Shown here piece by piece: positions 1 through 7,068 of a DNA stretch of 64,000 nucleotides (its first letter is position 1; every line of letters begins with the position of its first letter). Below the pieces are notes generated by a model that was not told the origin of the DNA, ran no database searches, and was given only the letters and a program-made list of their open reading frames with translations. The DNA comes from Candidatus Saganbacteria bacterium (GTDB lineage: Bacteria; Margulisbacteria; WOR-1; XYC2-FULL-46-14; XYC2-FULL-37-10), in the NCBI GenBank assembly GCA_016223245.1, contig JACRPL010000005.1, positions 23,797 to 87,796 on the forward strand, written 5' to 3'. The translations under genes were made by a program, and so were the position numbers.

Positions 1-374
1 TTTTCCGATATTTTTTTGACAGAATCCATAAGTTCACCTTTGCTTTTGCCATGGGTCATCGCATACAGATTATAATTGAACCCCGGGAATCTTGGCCGCT
101 CATAACAGTGTGAGACTTCTTTAAAGGATGAGAGCTTTTTACCAAGCTCATCCACTTTTTCGTCGGGCACATCAAAAACCACCATCGCATTGCTCGAAAA
201 TCCGGCCTTCTGATGCTTAAGTATAGCTCCAAATTTCCTGATAGTCCCGCAGTTTTTTAGATCTTTGATATTTGCCAATAGTTCGCTTTCTGGTATACCT
301 GAAGCCTTTGCCATCGCCTTAAATGGTTTTGAAATTATAGGAAAGTCGTTCTGTAATATTTTTATCAGATTCAC
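1..374 (-). CDS. ahbB: AhbB-type siroheme decarboxylase subunit (3' end cut by window edge)
   Basis: Lrp/AsnC-like half of the heterodimeric siroheme decarboxylase, which converts siroheme to 12,18-didecarboxysiroheme. About 124 codons are visible, in a frame open to the window edge. The start is GTG at 374, overlapping the TGA of ahbA by 4 bases (GTGA), so the two are translationally coupled. It has the family's N-terminal helix-turn-helix-like region (NDFPIISKPFKAMAKASG) and the HCYERP signature followed by a YNLYAMTHG stretch, which separates AhbB from AhbA. Last visible gene of the heme operon. Subunit assignment is by motif and position; catalytic residues were not tested. Confidence 0.85.
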   Translation of the reverse strand, partial: MNLIKILQNDFPIISKPFKAMAKASGIPESELLANIKDLKNCGTIRKFGAILKHQKAGFSSNAMVVFDVPDEKVDELGKKLSSFKEVSHCYERPRFPGFNYNLYAMTHGKSKGELMDSVKKISE

Positions 375-820
375 AGCTCAAACCTCGCGTTGATCTTGAA
401 TTTTTTTGTAGCGGGAAGCAGAAACACACAAATATCGCCATATTTCTTTTCGATTTGAGCTATTATCTCATCCATGCGTTCGACACTCTTGCAAGTTAAT
501 GTGAACCAAAGATTAAATTCGTGATCTCTTGAATAATCGTGGGTCACTTCTTCAAATCCCGCGACATATTGCCCTATCTCATCCAATTTATCTTCAGGCG
601 CCTTGGCCGCAACAAGAGCATTCACATATCCAAGTTTGCTTCCTTCAAAAGTAGGACCGATTCTTCTTATAATATAATCTTTTTTTAGATCGGAAACTCT
701 TGTGAGAACTTCATCTTCGGATATCCCGATGCGATCGGCTATTTCTTTAAAAGGTTTTTCCACGATGGGGAAATTAAACTGAAGCTCGTTTAAAATGTTT
801 TTGTCTATTTGATCGATCAT
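371..820 (-). CDS. ahbA: AhbA-type siroheme decarboxylase subunit
   Basis: Partner of the following gene in siroheme decarboxylase (Lrp/AsnC fold, 149 residues, the usual size). A longer reading frame runs to 910, but the family N-terminus begins at MIDQIDKNIL, and that ATG (818-820) overlaps the stop of ahbD as ATGA, so I use it. Seen: helix-turn-helix-like segment around residues 20-50 and the HDYSRDHEFNLWFTL signature typical of AhbA/NirD-like proteins. Paralogous to the next gene, which has HCYERP at the equivalent place. Fourth step-specific gene of the siroheme-to-heme branch; probably co-translated with ahbD and ahbB. Confidence 0.88.
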   Translation of the reverse strand: MIDQIDKNILNELQFNFPIVEKPFKEIADRIGISEDEVLTRVSDLKKDYIIRRIGPTFEGSKLGYVNALVAAKAPEDKLDEIGQYVAGFEEVTHDYSRDHEFNLWFTLTCKSVERMDEIIAQIEKKYGDICVFLLPATKKFKINARFEL

Positions 821-1863
821 ACTTTTAATTTGGGAATATATGTACAGAAAGGTTCTTCTTCCAAATAATCGCCGCAAGCGGCGTAAGCTCTCGCTCGGCA
901 CCCTTCGCATATCACTTTATATTCGCAATCGCCGCATTTGCCCTTGAGCAAATTCGGGTCGCGAAGGTCTGCAAACAATTTCGATCTGTCCCAAATATCT
1001 TTAAAGTTTTCTTTGAGAACATTGCCGGCTTTGACTGGTAAATACCCGCAAGGCTGAACGTCGCCTTTGTGCGACACAAAACAAACGGCGGATCCGGCAA
1101 GACAGCCGCGGCTTGGATGTAGAGTTTTTTCCGCAGCTTTTGCCTTTTGAAGCCTTATCCTGTAATAATGAGGAGCGCAGGTCGCTTTTAACTCGATCTT
1201 TCCTTCTTCTTCCCTCTCATAGAACCAATTTAGTATTTCTTCGTATTCGGTAGGTGATATCTCTTTTTCTTTTGCGATAGTGAGGCCGCATCCAACCGGG
1301 ACCAAAAGAAACAGATGGAAAGCAACAGCGCCGAGCTTGAGAGCTAAATTGTAGATATCGGGGATTTCTGAAAGATTATGGTTTGTAACTGTGGTATTTA
1401 TTTGCACCGGCACGCCAACTTTCTGTAAATTTTTCATACCCTGGATCGCGAGATCAAAAGCACCATCCTGCATCCTGAAGCTGTCATGTGTTCTTGCGTT
1501 CGATCCATCAAGGCTAATTGACACTCGAGTAACACCGGCATCTTTAATTTTTTGTGCAACAGATTTATCAACCATCGTACCATTCGTTGCAAGAGCTGCA
1601 ATGCATCCCGATTTTACAGTATGGGAAATGATCTCATAAATATCCGGCCTATAAAGAGGTTCGCCGCCGGTTAAAACAAAAATTGGCTTGGCGAAAGCCG
1701 CCACATCATCGATGAATTTAAAAACTTGTTTTGTTGTCATTTCATCGGGCGATGCCGTTTTTAAAGCTGACGCCCTGCAATGGATACAAGATAAATTGCA
1801 GCGATTTGTCAATTCAAAGAATATTAATCTTGGAGTAAAATTATGCAATGCCGATCTCCTCAT
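817..1863 (-). CDS. ahbD: AhbD, Fe-coproporphyrin III decarboxylase (heme synthase), radical SAM
   Basis: Last step of the siroheme-dependent pathway: oxidative decarboxylation of two propionates of Fe-coproporphyrin III to give heme b. A 348-residue radical SAM protein with CNLSCIHC near residue 23 for the SAM [4Fe-4S] cluster, GGEPL about 45 residues later, and a Cys-rich C-terminus (CGDC, CEGCRA, final Cys) for auxiliary clusters. It overlaps ahbC by 23 bases. The ATG at 1863 is used here; a TTG at 1848 is better placed behind the GAGGAG at the end of ahbC and is an alternative start. The AhbC/AhbD split is by similarity and gene order. Confidence 0.85.
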   Translation of the reverse strand: MRRSALHNFTPRLIFFELTNRCNLSCIHCRASALKTASPDEMTTKQVFKFIDDVAAFAKPIFVLTGGEPLYRPDIYEIISHTVKSGCIAALATNGTMVDKSVAQKIKDAGVTRVSISLDGSNARTHDSFRMQDGAFDLAIQGMKNLQKVGVPVQINTTVTNHNLSEIPDIYNLALKLGAVAFHLFLLVPVGCGLTIAKEKEISPTEYEEILNWFYEREEEGKIELKATCAPHYYRIRLQKAKAAEKTLHPSRGCLAGSAVCFVSHKGDVQPCGYLPVKAGNVLKENFKDIWDRSKLFADLRDPNLLKGKCGDCEYKVICEGCRARAYAACGDYLEEEPFCTYIPKLKV

Positions 1864-3016
1864 CAGTTAGATAACATCCTGGATCTTCCGCCCATGGATT
1901 GTGGTACACAAGGTCGGCCCTAACTCTCAGAGCTCCTCCGCAAGCTTCCTGCCATTTGCATTTACCACAACGGCCTTCAAGAAGTGGAAGCCTATCTTTA
2001 AGCCCTGCCATCAATGGATCGCTTGTATCCATCCAAATATCTGAAAATTTTCTCTTTTTAACGTTTCCAAAAGAATAGTGGGACCAAAATTGGTCTGCAT
2101 GAACATCACCTTTAAAATCTATATCACCAATGCCAACTCCCGAGCTCCATCGGCCTCCCCCGTTCCATTTGAGGAGCTTCATGACTTTCTCTGCACGATA
2201 TGGGTCATCTTCAAGAAGTTTAAGATATAGATAAATTCCGTCCGCATGGTTATCCACGGTCAATACATCCAAAGGAATTCCGCGCTGATAAAATTCTTTT
2301 GTCCTCTTCATTATAGTATCAAGCGCTTTTCTGGAATCTTTATGGCTTAGATCATCATCGGATATCCCGCGCCCTCGGCCCGAATATACCAAATGATAAA
2401 AACATACCCTGTCAATTTCTTCTTTCTTGATAAAATCAAAAATTCGATCAAGGTCCTTTGTATTATGTTTGGTCAGGGTCATTCGAAGGCCGACTTTTTG
2501 GCCAACTTCTTTTAAATTGCGGAAGCCTTGGAGGGAGCGGGCAAAGGCGCCTTTGACTCCCCTAAATTTATCGTTCACTTCTTCAAGCCCATCCAAAGAA
2601 ATTCCAACATAGGTAAAGCCGGAATCTTTTATTTTCTTGGCCATTTCATTGTTTATTAAATTCCCGTTGGTCGAAAGTGTTGGACGAATGCCTTTGTCCC
2701 TGGCATATTGTGCAAGCTCTAAAACATCCGCACGGACAAGAGGTTCTCCGCCGGAAAAAAGCAAAGCTGGAATTTTAAATTCAGAAAGATCATCGATCAT
2801 GGCCTTGGCTTCCGAGGTAGTGAGTTCATCAGAATATTTTTTATTCTCGGAATCCGTATAGCAGTGGATGCATCGAAGATTGCAAGACCTTGTCGAATTC
2901 CAAACAACAACAGGTCGTCGCTCCAAAGCGGTCTTTGTAGCACCTTTTCCCTCTCCATATCTTAGGGCGTCGTTCTCCGTTTCTCTGTCGCAGTATAATT
3001 TTGTGATATCTATCAT
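1841..3016 (-). CDS. ahbC: AhbC, 12,18-didecarboxysiroheme deacetylase (Fe-coproporphyrin III synthase), radical SAM
   Basis: Removes the acetate side chains of didecarboxysiroheme to give Fe-coproporphyrin III. 391 residues, NirJ-like: about 45 leading residues, then CNLRCIHC, SGGEPL, a SISLDG-type strand (VGISLDG) and a C-terminal cluster region CGKCKWQEACGG with a last Cys in DPGCYL. The start ATG overlaps the cobA-hemD stop as ATGA. Its place directly between the siroheme-forming enzymes and ahbD/ahbA/ahbB supports heme rather than heme d1 synthesis, and no other nir genes are present. Confidence 0.85.
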   Translation of the reverse strand: MIDITKLYCDRETENDALRYGEGKGATKTALERRPVVVWNSTRSCNLRCIHCYTDSENKKYSDELTTSEAKAMIDDLSEFKIPALLFSGGEPLVRADVLELAQYARDKGIRPTLSTNGNLINNEMAKKIKDSGFTYVGISLDGLEEVNDKFRGVKGAFARSLQGFRNLKEVGQKVGLRMTLTKHNTKDLDRIFDFIKKEEIDRVCFYHLVYSGRGRGISDDDLSHKDSRKALDTIMKRTKEFYQRGIPLDVLTVDNHADGIYLYLKLLEDDPYRAEKVMKLLKWNGGGRWSSGVGIGDIDFKGDVHADQFWSHYSFGNVKKRKFSDIWMDTSDPLMAGLKDRLPLLEGRCGKCKWQEACGGALRVRADLVYHNPWAEDPGCYLTDEEIGIA

Positions 3017-4515
3017 GATATTGACCTAATTAACCCGTCTATCGTAAAAACTTTCGCCTGAACCCCCACTTTTAATCCCTTCGATCGTATGGTTTTTGAA
3101 GTAATTGGCCCGATCGATGCCAATTTGACCTTTTTTACTTTTCTTTTATCAATGATCTTAAAAAAATTATCGACAGTCGATGAACTTGTAAAAGTAATGA
3201 TGTCGATCTTTTCATCTTTTAGCATTTGCTCTACCATAAATGGCGTCCAAGCTTTAGGTTTTGCGGAAACTGTCCTATAAACCGGAACAATATCGACTTT
3301 TGCTCCTTTTTTTTCCATCGAAACTTCGATAACATCGCGAGCAACTTGGGCTCTCGGTATCAACACATTTTTGTTTTTCAAAGATCCAGGAAATCCGGCG
3401 ACAACGCCTTCTCCGACAAATACTTTCGGCACATAATCGGCCTTAATATTATATCGGCTCAATTGCTTAGAAGTTGCAGGTCCGATGGCGCCAATTTTTA
3501 TATGGGCCAAAACTTTTGCATCTAGCTTTTTTTCAATTATTCTCTTGAAGAAATGGTCGACCCCGTTTGTAGAGGTAAAGATCAGCCAATCGTAAGATTT
3601 AAGATCACTGATCGCTTGATCAAGCTTTGATAGATCTTTAATAGGCTTGATATCAATTGTCGGGAATTCGACAACATAAGCACCAAGATTAAGTAATTTT
3701 GATGAAAGAGATCCGGCTTGTGCTGAAGTCCTTGTTACTAGGACCGTCTTGCCGAAAAGCGGTTTCTTTTCAAACCAATTCAATTCTTTTCGAAGATTTA
3801 TTACGTTGCCCACGACGATCAATGCAGGTGCTTCGACTTTCGCCTTTTTGGCTTTGTTTACGATGTCTCTAATATCGCCAACGATCGTTCGCTGTTTACC
3901 GAATGTTACCCACTCGACAAGAGCGACTTTGGTATTTTTATCAATTCCATTTTCAACAAGCTTTGCAATTATCTTGGAAAGATTTTCAACTCCCATATAG
4001 AAAACCAAAGTGCCCATATAAGATAAATTCTTCCAATCGATCGATGTAATTTCCTTGGTTGGGTCTTCGTGCCCTGTTATAAGACTAACTGATGACGCAT
4101 ACTTTCTGTGCGTTAAAGGGAATCCAGCGTATGCGAGTCCCATTGCCGCGGTTATTCCCGGCACAATTTCGAATTGGATCTTATTTTTAACACAGAGCTC
4201 GGCTTCTTCCCCGCCCCGGCCAAAAACAAAAGGGTCTCCGCTCTTGAGCCGTGCGACATTCTTTCCTTGTTTAGCAAAACGAATTATAAGATCGTTAATA
4301 GTGTTTTGATTAATTATAAAACCGTCTTTTGTCCTGGTTCCTTTTTTATCCCCGCAGATCAATTCGGCATCATCTTTTACATATCTTAATAGAGATGGGT
4401 TGACAAGATAGTCGTATATCACGACATCACACTTACCAAGCGCTTCAATTCCTTTAACAGTAAACAATCCGGGATCACCGGGGCCTGCTCCTATAAGATA
4501 GACTTTGCCCTTCAT
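3013..4515 (-). CDS. cobA-hemD: Uroporphyrinogen-III C-methyltransferase / uroporphyrinogen-III synthase fusion
   Basis: Bifunctional protein of 500 residues. Residues about 1-245 are the SAM-dependent methyltransferase (VYLIGAGPGDPGL, then DPFVFGRGGEEAE), which makes precorrin-2. Residues about 255-500 are HemD, which closes hydroxymethylbilane into uroporphyrinogen III (LIFTSTNGVDHFF, IGAIGPATS, FTSSSTVDNFF, SIGPITS). The fusion channels the hemC product straight towards siroheme. An upstream in-frame ATG at 4536 exists, but AAAGGAGA sits 7 bases before the ATG at 4515, so I start there. It is separated from hemC by about 100 bases holding two repeat hairpins and a terminator-like stem. Confidence 0.92.
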   Translation of the reverse strand: MKGKVYLIGAGPGDPGLFTVKGIEALGKCDVVIYDYLVNPSLLRYVKDDAELICGDKKGTRTKDGFIINQNTINDLIIRFAKQGKNVARLKSGDPFVFGRGGEEAELCVKNKIQFEIVPGITAAMGLAYAGFPLTHRKYASSVSLITGHEDPTKEITSIDWKNLSYMGTLVFYMGVENLSKIIAKLVENGIDKNTKVALVEWVTFGKQRTIVGDIRDIVNKAKKAKVEAPALIVVGNVINLRKELNWFEKKPLFGKTVLVTRTSAQAGSLSSKLLNLGAYVVEFPTIDIKPIKDLSKLDQAISDLKSYDWLIFTSTNGVDHFFKRIIEKKLDAKVLAHIKIGAIGPATSKQLSRYNIKADYVPKVFVGEGVVAGFPGSLKNKNVLIPRAQVARDVIEVSMEKKGAKVDIVPVYRTVSAKPKAWTPFMVEQMLKDEKIDIITFTSSSTVDNFFKIIDKRKVKKVKLASIGPITSKTIRSKGLKVGVQAKVFTIDGLIRSIS

Positions 4516-4533
4516 CAACAATCTCCTTTTAGT

Positions 4534-4560
4534 CAAATCTGAGAATAAATTCTCGGTTTG
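4534..4560 (+). repeat. Bulged-hairpin repeat, copy a (small form)
   Basis: CAAATC and GGTTTG form the outer stem (one G-U pair), with a bulged T at 4540, inner stem GAGAA/TTCTC and loop TAAA. It lies in the leader just upstream of the cobA-hemD ribosome-binding site and faces copy b at 4601 in the opposite orientation, so the two make one inverted pair around the hairpin at 4566-4597. Confidence 0.75.
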
Positions 4561-4565
4561 GACTG

Positions 4566-4597
4566 AAAAACAGCAGAATTAATTCTGCTGTTTTTTT
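4566..4597. terminator. Perfect 15-bp hairpin between hemC and cobA-hemD
   Basis: AACAGCAGAATT followed by its exact reverse complement, with A5 on one side and T7 on the other, so it reads as a Rho-independent terminator on both strands. On the minus strand it would interrupt or attenuate the heme operon after hemC. It has almost no loop (direct AATT/AATT centre), which makes a cruciform or repeat origin possible too. Confidence 0.6.
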
Positions 4598-4600
4598 AAT

Positions 4601-4629
4601 GGGAACCGCGAATTCATTCGCAGGTTCCC
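4601..4629 (-). repeat. Bulged-hairpin repeat, copy b, overlapping the end of hemC
   Basis: On the minus strand: outer stem GGGAACC/GGTTCCC, bulged T, inner stem GCGAA/TTCGC, loop TGAA. The TGA of the loop is the hemC stop codon and the left arm encodes its last residues (Gly-Thr-Cys-Glu), so the repeat supplies the end of the protein. Oppositely oriented to copy a. Confidence 0.8.
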
Positions 4630-5537
4630 AAAATCTTATTAGCTCCCATTTTAATTAGCTTTGCAGCTAGTCTTGTCCCGATCTTTTCAGGATCATTCTT
4701 TGGTCCGGACAACTTAGCTCGAATAACTTTCTTACCATCTGTTTTTGCAACAACACCATCCAAGATTATTTTATTGCCTCGAACAACAGCGAATGCGCCA
4801 ATTGGAACCTGGCATCCGCCGCCTAGTGCAAAAAGCAACGCGCGTTCTGCGCGAGTGGTTATTTCAGTTAACGGATGATTCAGTTTCTTAAGCAATCCGA
4901 TCGTTTCCTCGTCATCGCTTCTGCACTCTATTGCAACGGCTCCCTGTCCAGAAGCAGGTAACATCCACGAAAACGGAATTTTCGCAATTCGAAACTTCCA
5001 ACTTCCAACTTCCAATTTTAATCTTTTAATTCCAGCATACGCTACAACGATCGCATCAAGACCAAGCTCGTCCATCTTTCTTATTCTTGTATCAAGATTG
5101 CCTCTGATATCTACAACATCCAGATCCGGCCATTTGGCAAGCAGTTGCGCTTTTCTTCGCAAACTGCTTGTTCCGATTTTTTTGATCCTTGCCCCTTGCC
5201 CCGTGCCCCTCGAAATAATAACGTCCCTAGGATCCTCTCTCTTAGTCACCGCCGCGATCATAAGTTTTTTCGGCGTATCTGTTGGAAGATCTTTCAAACT
5301 ATGAACTGCAAGATCGATCTTATGCTTCAATAAAGCCTGTTCGATCTCTTTCACGAATAATCCCTTTCCTCCGATCTTTGACAGAGGCACATTAAGGATC
5401 ATATCCCCTTTAGTCTTAATAATCTTAAGCTCAAATTTGATATACTTGAATTTTTTGGATAGTTCATCAGCAACGATGCTCGATTGAGCTATTGCAAGAC
5501 GGCTTCCGCGTGTTCCGATCGAGATCTTTTTTGCCAT
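4614..5537 (-). CDS. hemC: Porphobilinogen deaminase (hydroxymethylbilane synthase)
   Basis: Polymerises four porphobilinogens into hydroxymethylbilane. 307 residues, normal length: IGTRGSRLAIAQ at the N-terminus, VHSLKDLPT, GTSSLRRKAQL, LPASGQGAVAIECR, and the dipyrromethane-cofactor Cys in FALGGGCQVPIGA near residue 240. Two surface segments carry simple repeats at DNA level (4996-5017 AACTTCC-type; 5189-5213 TGCCCCT-type), encoding KLEVGSWKF and RGTGQGAR, which replace usual loop sequence. The stop codon lies in the loop of a dispersed repeat. The start ATG lies 49 bases inside the end of hemA. Confidence 0.93.
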   Translation of the reverse strand: MAKKISIGTRGSRLAIAQSSIVADELSKKFKYIKFELKIIKTKGDMILNVPLSKIGGKGLFVKEIEQALLKHKIDLAVHSLKDLPTDTPKKLMIAAVTKREDPRDVIISRGTGQGARIKKIGTSSLRRKAQLLAKWPDLDVVDIRGNLDTRIRKMDELGLDAIVVAYAGIKRLKLEVGSWKFRIAKIPFSWMLPASGQGAVAIECRSDDEETIGLLKKLNHPLTEITTRAERALLFALGGGCQVPIGAFAVVRGNKIILDGVVAKTDGKKVIRAKLSGPKNDPEKIGTRLAAKLIKMGANKILGTCE

Positions 5538-6523
5538 TTTATTACGTTCTCTTTTTCTTCTGAAATTATCATTTCGACTTTCGGTATCTCGGATTGGCGC
5601 GCCCTAAGGTTTTCGGCGGCGATAGAATTCAAATCATCAATATCATACAGATACACGGAAGACAACTCCCCTATTTGCGGATCTATATCTCGTGGTACCG
5701 CGATATCAATTAAAAACAAAGGATTGTTCCCTCTTTTATGCAATACATTTTGGATTCGCGTCCTGTTTATTATGTAATGGGATGAACCGGTTGAAGAAAT
5801 GACGATATCGCATGTCTCCAAATATTTATCTAGTTCGTCGAATTTTACCGCATTGCCGCCGATCTTTTTTGCCAATTCTTCCGCCCTAGAATATGTCCTG
5901 TTGGCCACAAAAACGACTTTAGATTTCAGAAGCGATGCCGCTACCTCGCTCATCTTCCCTGCGCCGATAATCAGTACCTGTCTTAATTCCAAGTCTCCAA
6001 ATATCTTGCGGGCAAGCTCAACCGCCGCGGACCCGACCGATACGGCGCCTCTTGTGATCTGTGTTTCTGTGCGGCTCCGTTTCCCTGAATTTATCGCGCG
6101 ATTAAAGACGGTGCTTAAAAGAGAATTAGTAGTTTTTAGCTCCAATGCCGCTTGATACGAATCTTTCACTTGGCCCAAGACCTGGCCCTCGCCAACTATC
6201 ATTGAATCAAGTCCCGATGCGACGCGCATTAAATGTTCTATCGCCTTTGGCCCCGAATATTTATAAATATATTTTTCGATCTCCGAAAACCATATCTTAA
6301 AATAATTTTCGATAAATACTATCAAAGCATCAAAATCATGCCCCACAGAGTAGAGCTCCGTCCTATTGCAGGTGGAAATTATGACAATTCCATTTCCTTT
6401 GACCTCGGCGGCATTTTGAAAATAAGTCATCGCTTCTTTCAAGCGGTTTGAAGGTATTGCGATTTTTTCGCGTACTTCTACGGGAGCTGTCTTGTGGTTC
6501 AAACCGACAACCCTAAGCTGCAC
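5489..6523 (-). CDS. hemA: Glutamyl-tRNA reductase, lacking the C-terminal dimerisation domain
   Basis: First committed step of C5 tetrapyrrole synthesis: NADPH reduction of glutamyl-tRNA to glutamate-1-semialdehyde. GTG start at 6523 behind AAGGAGA. Catalytic domain with GLNHKTAPVEVRE and the active-site Cys in STCNRTELY; Rossmann domain with VLIIGAGKM and VANRT; then IDIAVPRDIDP and YLYDIDDL. The protein ends at 344 residues, about 70-80 short of the family norm, where the reading frame runs into the start of hemC (overlap 49 bases). The missing part is the helical dimerisation domain. Either a deletion fused it to hemC, or this lineage has a short form. Confidence 0.88.
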   Translation of the reverse strand: MQLRVVGLNHKTAPVEVREKIAIPSNRLKEAMTYFQNAAEVKGNGIVIISTCNRTELYSVGHDFDALIVFIENYFKIWFSEIEKYIYKYSGPKAIEHLMRVASGLDSMIVGEGQVLGQVKDSYQAALELKTTNSLLSTVFNRAINSGKRSRTETQITRGAVSVGSAAVELARKIFGDLELRQVLIIGAGKMSEVAASLLKSKVVFVANRTYSRAEELAKKIGGNAVKFDELDKYLETCDIVISSTGSSHYIINRTRIQNVLHKRGNNPLFLIDIAVPRDIDPQIGELSSVYLYDIDDLNSIAAENLRARQSEIPKVEMIISEEKENVIKWQKRSRSEHAEAVLQ

Positions 6524-7025
6524 GTTTTTTTCTCCTTAAATTCCCGAGTTCTTCTGTTAATTTAGCGAACTGTGGAGGGATAATATCCTCTAATTTAATT
6601 CTCAAAGCTTTCGCAAAAGCAGGTGCCTGCCCTGATGTGGAAATTGATACGACCAAAGACCCTCTCTTGACGATAGCGGGAGCAATAAATGAACAAAGCT
6701 TTGGGTTATCGACGATATTAACTAATATATGGGCTTTTGTTGCATCCTTGTAAATAGCACGATTCAATTTTCGGTTATTTGTCGCGGCAATTACAAGTAT
6801 CGCGCCTTTTATGCCGCCCTTATTATATTTTTGTTTAATAAGTTTAATTTTTTTAGCTTTGGACAGAAGCATAAGGCCCGGCATGAATCTCGGAGAAATA
6901 ACTGAAACTTTGCCTCCAAATTGAAGCAGGGTTTTGACTTTGCGTTCGGCGACATCGCCTCCCCCAATGACAACACACAACTTATTTTCAATATCCAAGT
7001 TGATGGGATAGTAGCTTTTAGGCAT
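6513..7025 (-). CDS. sirC: Precorrin-2 dehydrogenase / sirohydrochlorin ferrochelatase (CysG N-terminal type)
   Basis: NAD-dependent oxidation of precorrin-2 to sirohydrochlorin and, in Met8-like members, iron insertion to siroheme. 170 residues with the nucleotide-binding GGGDVAERK near residue 22, AATNNRKLN, and VDNPKLCSFIAPAIVKRG, which carries the conserved Asp. No separate chelatase is seen in the window, so this protein may do both steps; that is inference. First gene of the operon and overlaps hemA by 11 bases. Siroheme is needed both for heme here and for the sulfite reductase at 54202-56520. Confidence 0.85.
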   Translation of the reverse strand: MPKSYYPINLDIENKLCVVIGGGDVAERKVKTLLQFGGKVSVISPRFMPGLMLLSKAKKIKLIKQKYNKGGIKGAILVIAATNNRKLNRAIYKDATKAHILVNIVDNPKLCSFIAPAIVKRGSLVVSISTSGQAPAFAKALRIKLEDIIPPQFAKLTEELGNLRRKKRAA

Positions 7026-7068
7026 AAGAAGATGTAATTATACCATATTTTAGAGACTAATTATTTCT
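7026..7068 (-). promoter_or_regulatory. Possible heme operon promoter
   Basis: The 43 bases between the nitrite reductase stop and the first heme gene contain a TATAAT on the minus strand (7037-7042), but no good -35 box at the right distance. Read-through from the upstream operon is equally possible. Confidence 0.35.
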
